NCBI GenBank assembly: GCA_963723165.1 | Contig: CAVRPP010000009.1 | Location: forward strand, 1 to 38,544 | Direction: 5' to 3' | DNA from: UBA4744 sp963723165 | GTDB taxonomy: Bacteria; Actinomycetota; Acidimicrobiia; Spongiisociales; UBA4744 | DNA length: 38,544 bases | Shown: piece after piece, positions 33,124 to 38,544 of the stretch | How positions within the stretch are numbered: position 1 is the stretch's first letter | How the letters are laid out: each line of letters opens with the position of its first letter | The notes under the pieces: model-generated | Told to the model about the DNA's origin: nothing | Database searches by the model: none | The model's input: only the letters and a program-made list of their open reading frames with translations | Program-made: the position numbers and the translations under genes

Positions 33124-33218
33124 GGAGGCGACAGAGCGCCTGGTGGGCTCCCCGGTCTTCAAAACCGGTGGGGGGTCGAAAGGTCCCCGGCGGGTTCGAT
33201 TCCCGTCCGCCTCCGCCA
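33124..33218 (+). tRNA. selC: tRNA-Sec (anticodon TCA)
   Basis: A 95-nt gene including the encoded CCA. The acceptor arm pairs GGAGGCG with CGCCTCC. The anticodon arm is CCGGT-CTTCAAA-ACCGG with TCA at 33159-33161, so it reads UGA. The variable arm is long (GGGGGTC...GGTCCCC). The T arm is GCGGG-TTCGATT-CCCGT. Total size, long extra arm and anticodon match E. coli tRNA-Sec (95 nt). It should carry selenocysteine made by SelA and be delivered by SelB; neither gene is in this window. The 3' 66 bp are repeated twice downstream. Confidence 0.95.
33153..33218 (+). repeat. att-type core, copy 1 (3' part of intact tRNA-Sec)
   Basis: 66 bp from the last base pairs of the 5' anticodon arm to the CCA. 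Identical in every base to 35061-35126 and nearly identical to 36269-36334. Repeats that begin in the anticodon region and end at CCA are typical tRNA integration cores. Confidence 0.88.
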
Positions 33219-33321
33219 TTGCTTTCTGACCTGGGGAAAGAGCACTTGCGTATGGCGAACTCAGCGGCCTGGACCCTCTCAACGACCACTCCACCCCATC
33301 AACGGGGAATTGTCTTGCCGT

Positions 33322-34227
33322 TCAGGGCACCGGGTTGATGGGGTCGCCGGGGTTCCAGGCTGCGAACCCTCCTACCGGATCTGGTGGGCAGAGGTCGTAG
33401 AGTCCTTGGAAATCCAGTTCTGAGCTAATCCTCAGCGGGTAGTCGTCGTGCTCGAAGTTGGCTTCGAGGGCGATGAATTGGTCCAGGGTCGGATACTTTT
33501 CGTAGGCGTAGCCGTACCCGGCGGCGCATTCCTGCCAAGCGATCTGGTAGGCGTACAGTTCTTCCCACATGGCCTGGGTTCTCGGTTCGGATTTGGGGAA
33601 CCGGAAACCCTCTATGCAGGCGACCCCGGTCGCCATCGCCAACTGCTGTTGATCCGGGGGGAGAAGGTATTGATTGAAGATGCCGTCGTCGCCAACTCCC
33701 CCTTCGAATCCGTGGTCCGAAACACATTCGACGAGTAGGCGATTGTGCTCGGCCAGGTCCAGGTCGAACCGTTCCTGTGGGGTGATGTTGGAGTAGTCGG
33801 CGTACCCCTCGATGGGGGGCAGCAAGAAGGGTTGGCCTTCGTCGTCGACCGGCCCGAAGTACTCACCGTCTCGGTCAAACAAGCCCATTCGCCGAGCACG
33901 TTCCATTATCTCGTCCGATGTCTCGATGGGTTCGCCCGCCACGGTGGTAGTTGCTGCGGGGATGGTGGGCGAAGGACCGGTGGTGGTGGTCGTTTCCCCA
34001 CCAGCCGGGGCCAGCGGCGGCGAGGTGGGGTTCGGGGCGGGACCTGTAAGTAGGACGGCCGTTCCCCCCAAGAGACCCACCACGACCACGAATGCACTGC
34101 CGACCATCGCAACTCGACGCCGTTGAAGCCGCTGCTTGATGGTCGATGCCGGTCGGAGCTTCACATTCTCGACCTGGCTGCGTACTTCTGCGCCAGCCCG
34201 TCCTAGTAGATCCTCAACTGTCTTCAT
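33322..34227 (-). CDS. single-pass membrane protein, likely anti-sigma-type partner of the ECF factor
   Basis: Unrecognised 301-residue protein. Residues 1-45 are cytoplasmic and charged (MKTVEDLLGRAGAEVRSQVE). About 47-68 is a transmembrane helix (VAMVGSAFVVVVGLLGGTAVLL). A Thr/Pro-rich linker follows (about 70-110), then an external domain with several cysteines (LVECVSDHG, GVACIEGF, WQECAAGYG, YDLCPPDP). The order is that of membrane-bound anti-sigma factors, and the start overlaps the end of the sigma gene by 14 bp, so translation is coupled. However, no zinc-binding HxxxCxxC is present in the cytoplasmic part. ATG 34227 follows GGAGGAA. It is cargo of cassette 1. Confidence 0.7.
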   Translation of the reverse strand: MKTVEDLLGRAGAEVRSQVENVKLRPASTIKQRLQRRRVAMVGSAFVVVVGLLGGTAVLLTGPAPNPTSPPLAPAGGETTTTTGPSPTIPAATTTVAGEPIETSDEIMERARRMGLFDRDGEYFGPVDDEGQPFLLPPIEGYADYSNITPQERFDLDLAEHNRLLVECVSDHGFEGGVGDDGIFNQYLLPPDQQQLAMATGVACIEGFRFPKSEPRTQAMWEELYAYQIAWQECAAGYGYAYEKYPTLDQFIALEANFEHDDYPLRISSELDFQGLYDLCPPDPVGGFAAWNPGDPINPVP

Positions 34228-34723
34228 GACGTTCCTCCACTCCAAGCCTGTCCGCCAGCGATTGCTTCGCCCGCCGCAGGTGGGTCTTAATGGTGTTTTC
34301 AGAGCAATTGAGAATGAGGCCGATATCGGCGATAGACCGCTGTTCGTAGTAGCGGAGCGCTACGACTTGCGCCTGGCGTTTTGGCAGCGCCCGGACGGCT
34401 TCCCACGTCGTAACCGACTCGACAGACACCTCCGGGACGGCGAACTCACCGCTCTCGATTCGGAGGAGCGCCTTGACTTCAGCGGTTCGCCGCCGGAACC
34501 GGGAGACTGCGTTGTTGGCAACAACTCGACGAACCCATGCACCCGGATCGTCGAGCGAGCCGACCCGCTCCCAATCCTTGAAGGCAGCCAGGAAAGCCTC
34601 CTGCGCTATGTCTTCGGCACCGGATCGGCTTCCCGAAAGAACGTAGGCCAACCCGATGACCGGCCGAAGCTCCCTGGAGTAAAAGCCCTCGAAGTGCTCA
34701 CGGAAGGAAGCGGATGGAATCAT
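34214..34723 (-). CDS. ECF-type RNA polymerase sigma factor
   Basis: A 169-residue sigma-70 family protein. Region 2 is YVLSGSRSGAEDIAQEAFLAAFKDWERVG with the usual Asp-Ile-Ala-Gln-Glu, followed by GAWVRRVVANNAVSRFRRR. Region 4 is ALPKRQAQVVALRYYEQRSI and ILNCSENTIKTHLRRAKQSL, a helix-turn-helix for the -35 element. Start ATG 34723 follows AGGAGG by 8 bases; a longer open frame to 34915 enters the conserved right-end DNA and is not favoured. It recruits RNA polymerase to unknown targets and is probably held inactive by its overlapping membrane partner. Cargo of cassette 1. Confidence 0.87.
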   Translation of the reverse strand: MIPSASFREHFEGFYSRELRPVIGLAYVLSGSRSGAEDIAQEAFLAAFKDWERVGSLDDPGAWVRRVVANNAVSRFRRRTAEVKALLRIESGEFAVPEVSVESVTTWEAVRALPKRQAQVVALRYYEQRSIADIGLILNCSENTIKTHLRRAKQSLADRLGVEERHEDS

Positions 34724-35060
34724 CCGGTCATCCTCCTCCGTCGCCAATCGGGTCACCGACATCAACTCCATTCTCATGGAGTAACACGCACCAGTGGCCC
34801 GAAACAGGTGACAAAGGTCCAAGGTCGGCATTGGCGGAGGAATGGGAGTGGGGGACTCCAACAACTGAAACGAAAGGCGCCGTTCGGCTGGTGCACTTCG
34901 CTCGATCCGTACCACCCGGTGCCCTACCCGGTGCCACGGCGTCCGTCAGCCAAAGGAACTAGACGGCACTAGAAGGGTCTCGATCACTGAACTGGCCAAT
35001 GCCGCAGGGAATAGACGGGCATCAACGGGTCCAGACGGAATTCAACGGAACCCGTGAACA
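34724..35060. other. gap ending in the conserved cassette right-end module
   Basis: 337 bp without a supported gene. The first 200 bp would hold the promoter of the sigma operon; no clear hexamers are seen. From about 34927 the sequence matches 36125 onward: CACCCGGTGCC repeated twice a few bases apart, CGTCCGTCAGCCAAAGGAAC, ACGGCACTAGAAGGGTCTCG, AGACGGGCATC, ending GAACACGG just before the tRNA fragment. CCGTGAACACGG at the junction is a 5+2+5 palindrome. Confidence 0.75.
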
Positions 35061-35126
35061 CGGTCTTCAAAACCGGTGGGGGGTCGAAAGGTCCCCGGCG
35101 GGTTCGATTCCCGTCCGCCTCCGCCA
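35061..35126 (+). repeat. att-type core, copy 2 (tRNA-Sec 3' fragment)
   Basis: Exact duplicate of 33153-33218. The 5' tRNA half (acceptor strand, D arm) is missing and replaced by the right-end module, so it is not a functional tRNA. It marks the junction of cassettes 1 and 2. Confidence 0.88.
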
Positions 35127-35130
35127 AAGT

Positions 35131-35361
35131 TCTGAACTCGATCTCGGTCTACCCGGCATCAGCGGCTGGGAGGTGCTCGCAACTTTGCGAGCGGAGGGCC
35201 TCGACATGCCGGTCGTCGGCACGGGTGATCACGATCCCGAGACGACTTGCCGCGCTTGCGAAGCCGGGGTGAGCGAAGTCATCACCTAGGCCTTCGACCC
35301 GTCGAAGTTGGGGGAGATCGTCGCCTGGCTTGCCTTCCCCGATGCGGCTCGCAGCCTCTAG
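35131..35361 (+). pseudogene. response regulator receiver-domain fragment
   Basis: The frame reads SELDLGLPGISGWEVLATLR, then AEGLDMPVVGTGDHDPETTC and RACEAGVSEVIT, a TAG at 35287-35289, then AFDPSKLGEIVAWLAFPDAA and TAG at 35359-35361. This is the second half of a CheY-like receiver: the Asp in DLGLPG is the phosphorylation site, and the TAG stands where the conserved Lys of the K-P-F motif would be (one-base change from AAG). The first half is absent because the frame begins 4 bp after the tRNA fragment. It was truncated by, or captured at, the integration site, and is not functional. Confidence 0.75.
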
Positions 35362-36044
35362 CTAGAAGGCGTCCTGGCCTGGAGGAGTAGCCACGCCATC
35401 AGCACCAGCTCACCAATGAAGGTGAACATTGCCACGTTCAGCGAGTAGTCGGCGACGAGGAACGTCCCGAAGGTGTCGATCAGGTAGCCGATCCCGGCGA
35501 TCGCAGTGAGGGCACCGATCACGCGGGGAGCTCCACCAAGTTGCCATGCCAGCCACCCGATGAGCAGGAGATGGACGGCGAAGAGGGCAAGCCCGGCATT
35601 CCAGATGTCCTGGAATGCCTCGACGCTGTCGAGCACCAAAGCGTCGGATACCGCACCGAGGGCCCCGAGCAGTTGAACGGTGGCAACGGCAAGTACGGCG
35701 CCGTATACGGCCCGCATCCAACCGGCGACTGCCGAGACGCTGCGGTTGACCGATTTGAACACCTCGTAGAGCGCCCAGGCGACAACGACATCGAGGATCG
35801 CCACGAAGGCGAACGCCGCGACGCCAAGTCGGAAGGTGCCCTCGGAGGCGGCGATGTCTCGGGCGGTGGCGGCGGCGTCGCCCGGTGTGGTCAGGCCCTC
35901 GATGACGATGAAGTTGGCCCAGCCGGCGACAATAGCCATCACGAGCAGGGCGAGACCACCGATGAGCGCAGCTCGCCTCGGCACGGGGGAGTGCGGGCTG
36001 CTGGGGGTGGTTGCATGTGGCGCCTTGATCGGTCCGGTTGTCAT
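35358..36044 (-). CDS. DUF4386 domain membrane protein
   Basis: A 228-residue membrane protein with about six transmembrane segments (AALIGGLALLVMAIVAGWAN; LGVAAFAFVAILDVVVAWAL; AVYGAVLAVATVQLLGAL; AGLALFAVHLLLIGWLAWQL; VIGALTAIAGIGYLIDTFG; FTFIGELVLMAWLLLQAR). The phrases FRLGVAAFAFVAILDVVVAWALYEVFK, GFxxYLIDTFGTF-like and FIGELVLMAWLLL fit DUF4386, a family of unknown function. ATG 36044 follows GAAGGGA. It is the only intact gene of cassette 2. Confidence 0.82.
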   Translation of the reverse strand: MTTGPIKAPHATTPSSPHSPVPRRAALIGGLALLVMAIVAGWANFIVIEGLTTPGDAAATARDIAASEGTFRLGVAAFAFVAILDVVVAWALYEVFKSVNRSVSAVAGWMRAVYGAVLAVATVQLLGALGAVSDALVLDSVEAFQDIWNAGLALFAVHLLLIGWLAWQLGGAPRVIGALTAIAGIGYLIDTFGTFLVADYSLNVAMFTFIGELVLMAWLLLQARTPSS

Positions 36045-36268
36045 GATGTCCCTTCTCGTTCTCGTCCTGTCTACGGTTTCGTTGACACCGTAGCCCCGGT
36101 TCCTTTGTAGAACTCACCGGCACCCGGTGCCGAACCCGGTGCCACGCCGTCCGTCAGCCAAAGGAACTGCACGGCACTAGAAGGGTCTCGATCGCCGAAA
36201 CAGCCAATACCGTCGGGAAGAGACGGGCATCGGCGGGTCTCAGCGGAACTGGAAGGGTCTGTGGAACA

Positions 36269-36334
36269 CGGTCTTCAAAACCGGTGGGGGGTCGAAAGTG
36301 CCCCGGCGGGTTCGATTCCCGTCCGCCTCCGCCA
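36269..36334 (+). repeat. att-type core, copy 3 (diverged tRNA-Sec 3' fragment)
   Basis: Matches copies 1 and 2 except for GGT to GTG in the variable arm (36299-36301 area). Being distal and diverged, it may be the original chromosomal tRNA 3' end displaced by the first insertion. It also lacks a 5' half. Confidence 0.85.
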
Positions 36335-36893
36335 AAGCTCCGAAAACCCTTGTGCCGCAAGGGTATTGAAGAGACTGCATCATTTCACGAGTGCTTGCCC
36401 ATTTCGCAGATTTATGACCTGGTGTCCGTCAGAGATCCGAGATGTTTTACGGAGTAAGTGTTGTCAAGCGCCTGCGGGCAACGCAAAAGATCGGAAGGTT
36501 CTCAGCTTGTGCCCGTCCGCGAGGTCCGTCCCCGGATCTGGCCTAGAGGCTGAGACCGGTGCGACCATCGCCACCAGCAACATGGCTGCAAGCAATGCAA
36601 CCGGTTTCCCGCGTTTCAAAATGCCTCCCGTTTCTTCTCTCGCCACGCGGAGTGGTGTCGGTGCTACCGTTAGCATTGGTTATCGCCGGTGACGTTTTGT
36701 CCACCGCTTATGAGGGCTAGACCGCGGACGGAGGTGACCAGTCCATGAAAGGATGCAATATCGGGCGACTCACCGTTACGCTGACCGAGAACCGCCGGAT
36801 GGAAGCCGACTGCGTCGCAGCGGCCGCTGGTGGGGCCTTCTGAGCGTGACTGCCGGCAGGAGCGACATGCGGGTCTTAGCGAGAGGTAACGCA
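36335..36893. other. gap after the integration array
   Basis: 559 bp. It contains a hairpin, ACCCTTG-TGCCG-CAAGGGT at 36346-36364, without a T run; the small signal-peptide frame at 36464-36619; and the presumed promoter region of the secreted protein starting at 36894. Nothing else is supported. Confidence 0.6.
36464..36619 (-). CDS. small exported peptide or remnant with signal sequence
   Basis: A 51-residue frame starting at TTG 36619, with GGGAGG four bases upstream. The N-terminus is a textbook signal peptide: KRGKPVALLAAMLLVAMVAPVSA with Ala-x-Ala-like cleavage, then SRPDPGTDLADGHKLRTFRS and stop. The mature part would be about 26 residues. This is either a tiny secreted peptide or the surviving 5' end of a larger secreted protein lost next to the integration array. 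No family recognised. Confidence 0.4.
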   Translation of the reverse strand: MKRGKPVALLAAMLLVAMVAPVSASRPDPGTDLADGHKLRTFRSFALPAGA

Positions 36894-37631
36894 ATGCAGA
36901 CGACTATCTCCAACCATCAACTCAATCTCCGATCGATCGCGATCATCGCCGTTGCGATCATGACGGTGATCGCCTTCGGTATCCCTCCGGCGCAGGCCGC
37001 AGACGGAGCCATCGTCATCAGCGCTGCATCTGGCACCTCCACGACCGAAGCCGCCGGCACGGTCACCTTTGACGTGGCCCTGTCGGTAGCACCCGATGCC
37101 TTCGAGACGGTTTCGGTGGGTATCTCCTCGTCCGATACGGGTGAGGGAACCGTGTCTCCGACGCTGCTGACGTTCACCGATACGACCGCCCAGACGGTGA
37201 CCGTTACCGGCGTCAATGACTTCGTGGTCGACGGCGATGTGAGCTACACCATCACCGCCACCATGTCGAGTACCACCGGCACGTCGACATTCACAGACGC
37301 CACTCTCCCTCTGACCAACACCGATGACGACGGCGGGGTTACCGTTTCTGCGATCAGTGGGGACACCACCGAATTAGGTGGGACCGCGACCTTCACCGTT
37401 GTTCTCGATTCTGAGCCGACCGCCGATGTGACCATCGGATTGACCAGTTCCGACATCACCGAAGGGACGGTCGCTCCTGCATCGCTTACCTTCACCGCCG
37501 GTGCCGCCGGCAACTGGGCGACCCCACAGACGGTCACGGTCACCGGCGTCGATGACACCGTGACCGACGGGCGCTCCCCGTACAGCATCGTGACCGCCCC
37601 CGCCACGGGAGGCAACTACGGCGGGCTTTGA
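36894..37631 (+). CDS. secreted Calx-beta-repeat protein, N-terminal part (frameshifted)
   Basis: A 245-residue frame from ATG 36894 (preceded by GAGAGGT). The signal peptide SIAIIAVAIMTVIAFGIPPAQAA ends near residue 40. Then follow about 100-residue repeats of the Calx-beta type: GTVTFDVALSVAPDAFETVS, SSDTGEGTVSPTLLTFTDT, QTVTVTGVNDFVVDGDVSY, and again GGTATFTVVLDSEPTADVTI, SSDITEGTVAPASLTFTAG, QTVTVTGVDDTVTDG. These beta-sandwich repeats bind Ca2+ and mediate surface adhesion in other proteins. The frame ends at TGA 37629-37631 inside a repeat; the rest continues in another frame. An ATG at 36867 is possible but has no ribosome site. Confidence 0.78.
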   Translation: MQTTISNHQLNLRSIAIIAVAIMTVIAFGIPPAQAADGAIVISAASGTSTTEAAGTVTFDVALSVAPDAFETVSVGISSSDTGEGTVSPTLLTFTDTTAQTVTVTGVNDFVVDGDVSYTITATMSSTTGTSTFTDATLPLTNTDDDGGVTVSAISGDTTELGGTATFTVVLDSEPTADVTIGLTSSDITEGTVAPASLTFTAGAAGNWATPQTVTVTGVDDTVTDGRSPYSIVTAPATGGNYGGL

Positions 37632-38544
37632 CCCGGATCGACGTCACCGTTTACAACCTCAACGACGGTCTTGCTTCGGCCACCGTAACCGCCATTAGCG
37701 GGGACACGAGCGAAGCGGGCGGGACCGCCACCTTCACCATCGTTCTCGACACTGAGCCCTACGACACCGTGACGATGAATTTGGCCAGTACCGACATCAC
37801 CGAAGGAACTGTTTCCCCCGGAGGGCTCACCTTTACCACCACCAACTGGAACATCCCCAAAACTGTCACCGTTACCGGCGTCGACGATGATATTGACGAC
37901 GACGATGTCGAGTACAGCATCTTCACCGGATCCGCCTTTGGTGGCGGTTACTACCAATACGATGCAGACGATGTCACGGTCACAAATATCGACGACGACA
38001 CCCGCGGGGTTACGGTTTCTCCGATGAGTGGGGATACGACCGAAGCGGGTGGGACCGCTACCTTCACCGTTGTTCTCGACACTGAGCCAACCGTGGATGT
38101 GACCATCGGACTGTCCAGTTCCGACATCACCGAGGGGACGGTCGCTCCTGCATCGCTGACCTTTACTGCTGGTAACTGGGCGACCGCCCAGACGGTCACG
38201 GTGACCGGCGTGAACGACTTCGTGGTTGACGGCAACATCGACTACAGCATCGTGACCGCCGCCGCCACCGGCGGCGACTATGCGGGCTTTGACCCCGCAG
38301 ATGTGGCGGTCACCAATATCGACAACGACTCCGGCTCGACACCGCCTCCGCTGCCACCGCCGCCTCCGCCGGCGCCAACGTTTGACGACCTCGGTGGGCT
38401 CAGCAGCGAAGCGGTCGACGCGATCAACCGTCTCGCCGTACTGGGTATCACCACCGGAACCTCGGAAACGAAGTTCTCGCCGGCAGCCGTGGTGAACCGC
38501 TGGCAGATGGCGCTGTTTCTTGTGCGTGAGCTCAAGGCGGTCGG
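37628..38544 (+). CDS. secreted Calx-beta/SLH-like protein, C-terminal part (runs off window)
   Basis: Continuation of the preceding gene in a frame displaced by two bases. It reads two more Calx-beta repeats (GGTATFTIVLDTEPYDTVTM, STDITEGTVSPGGLTFTTTN; GGTATFTVVLDTEPTVDVTI, SSDITEGTVAPASLTF), then a Pro linker (STPPPLPPPPPPAPT). An S-layer-homology-like start follows: FDDLGGLSSEAVDAINRLAV, LGITTGTSETKFSPAAVVNR, WQMALFLVREL. It is open to the window end, so the C-terminus is missing. The SLH-like part suggests attachment to the cell wall. It has no plausible own start (TTG 37628 only) and belongs to the same gene as 36894-37631. Confidence 0.75.
   Translation, partial: MTRIDVTVYNLNDGLASATVTAISGDTSEAGGTATFTIVLDTEPYDTVTMNLASTDITEGTVSPGGLTFTTTNWNIPKTVTVTGVDDDIDDDDVEYSIFTGSAFGGGYYQYDADDVTVTNIDDDTRGVTVSPMSGDTTEAGGTATFTVVLDTEPTVDVTIGLSSSDITEGTVAPASLTFTAGNWATAQTVTVTGVNDFVVDGNIDYSIVTAAATGGDYAGFDPADVAVTNIDNDSGSTPPPLPPPPPPAPTFDDLGGLSSEAVDAINRLAVLGITTGTSETKFSPAAVVNRWQMALFLVRELKAV

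Larger units (their letters stand above)
33219..35126. mobile_element. integrase-less cassette 1 inserted at tRNA-Sec
   Basis: Bounded on the left by the 3' part of the intact tRNA-Sec (33153-33218) and on the right by an identical 66-bp copy (35061-35126): the attL/attR pattern of an element integrated into a tRNA 3' end. Cargo is an ECF sigma factor and an overlapping membrane protein, both on the minus strand. The right terminal 130 bp or so before the repeat are shared with cassette 2. No integrase, excisionase or replication gene is inside its 1.9 kb, so it would need an integrase supplied elsewhere. Confidence 0.7.
35127..36334. mobile_element. integrase-less cassette 2 in tandem at tRNA-Sec
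   Basis: Bounded by tRNA-Sec 3' fragments at 35061-35126 and 36269-36334. Cargo is a minus-strand DUF4386 protein and a decayed response-regulator fragment. The right terminal region (36125-36268) matches that of cassette 1 at many positions, including two CCCGGTGCC boxes. No integrase is encoded in the 1.2 kb. Confidence 0.68.

Noticed and set aside
35061..36334. Second and third tRNA-Sec genes
   Set aside because: Copies 2 and 3 lack the acceptor 5' strand and D arm; only the 3' 66 bp are present, so they are attachment-type remnants.
36346..36364. Hairpin ACCCTTG-TGCCG-CAAGGGT as a terminator
   Set aside because: No T run on either side and no gene ends close by; noted only as a hairpin.
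37612..37640. TGA at 37629-37631 in the Calx-beta protein as Sec
   Set aside because: The conserved repeat resumes in a different frame, so this is an indel and not a recoded stop; Calx-beta domains have no redox Cys here.

Overview
The window is high-GC DNA from an actinobacterium-like genome, most plausibly Acidimicrobiia or a close relative. This is inferred from an F420-type LLM oxidoreductase, a polyphosphate glucokinase, an exported protein with S-layer-homology-like repeats, frequent GTG/TTG starts, near-leaderless transcription and proline-rich actinobacterial proteins. It is mostly ordinary chromosome (metabolism, envelope, transport). It also has several intergenic arrays of GC-rich repeats, one selenocysteine system, and a pile-up of small elements at the 3' end of the tRNA-Sec gene.

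Layout. 1-2166: envelope glycan genes (GT4 glycosyltransferase, LpxD-like acyltransferase). 2167-2644: GC-rich repeats. 2645-5077: SDR dehydratase/epimerase, alpha/beta hydrolase, HAD phosphatase. 5078-5681: repeats. 5682-6733: aminoglycoside-phosphotransferase-like kinase broken by a frameshift. 6734-7256: repeats. 7257-8526: a promoter, a Phe/Tyr-rich leader peptide and an attenuator hairpin in front of a DAHP synthase-chorismate mutase fusion. 8523-10265: Ca/Na exchanger and LLM oxidoreductase. 10354-12790: SGNH hydrolase and MBOAT acyltransferase pair (glycan O-acylation). 12907-14099: a DsbB-like membrane protein and a TlpA/thioredoxin-like protein whose active-site CxxC is UxxC, with UGA read as selenocysteine. 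14100-15659: repeats flanking a methyltransferase. 15660-24106: aminopeptidase N, PAP2 phosphatase, ABC-2 exporter, endonuclease/exonuclease/phosphatase protein, 6-phosphogluconate dehydrogenase. 24232-33000: proline-rich protein, ppgK, hflX, a cyclase-ATPase-TPR regulator, a ferritin-like protein, a GyrI-like protein. 33124-36334: tRNA-Sec followed by two short cassettes, each ending in a copy of the 3' two-thirds of the tRNA. 36894-end: a secreted Calx-beta/SLH-type protein with a frameshift.

How the parts connect. The tRNA-Sec gene (anticodon UCA) and the UGA-containing thioredoxin-like gene lie about 20 kb apart and support each other: the UGA is followed at the right distance by a hairpin with the GGUC tetraloop known from bacterial SECIS elements. 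The selenoprotein overlaps dsbB by 4 bp, which suggests an extracytoplasmic thiol-oxidation couple using selenium. The same tRNA-Sec gene is the insertion target for two integrase-less cassettes (about 1.9 and 1.2 kb; cargo ECF sigma factor plus membrane partner, and a DUF4386 protein plus a response-regulator fragment). The two cassettes share a conserved right end of about 200 bp. Separately, four copies of an exactly 53-bp palindromic element lie between genes from 19 to 27.5 kb.
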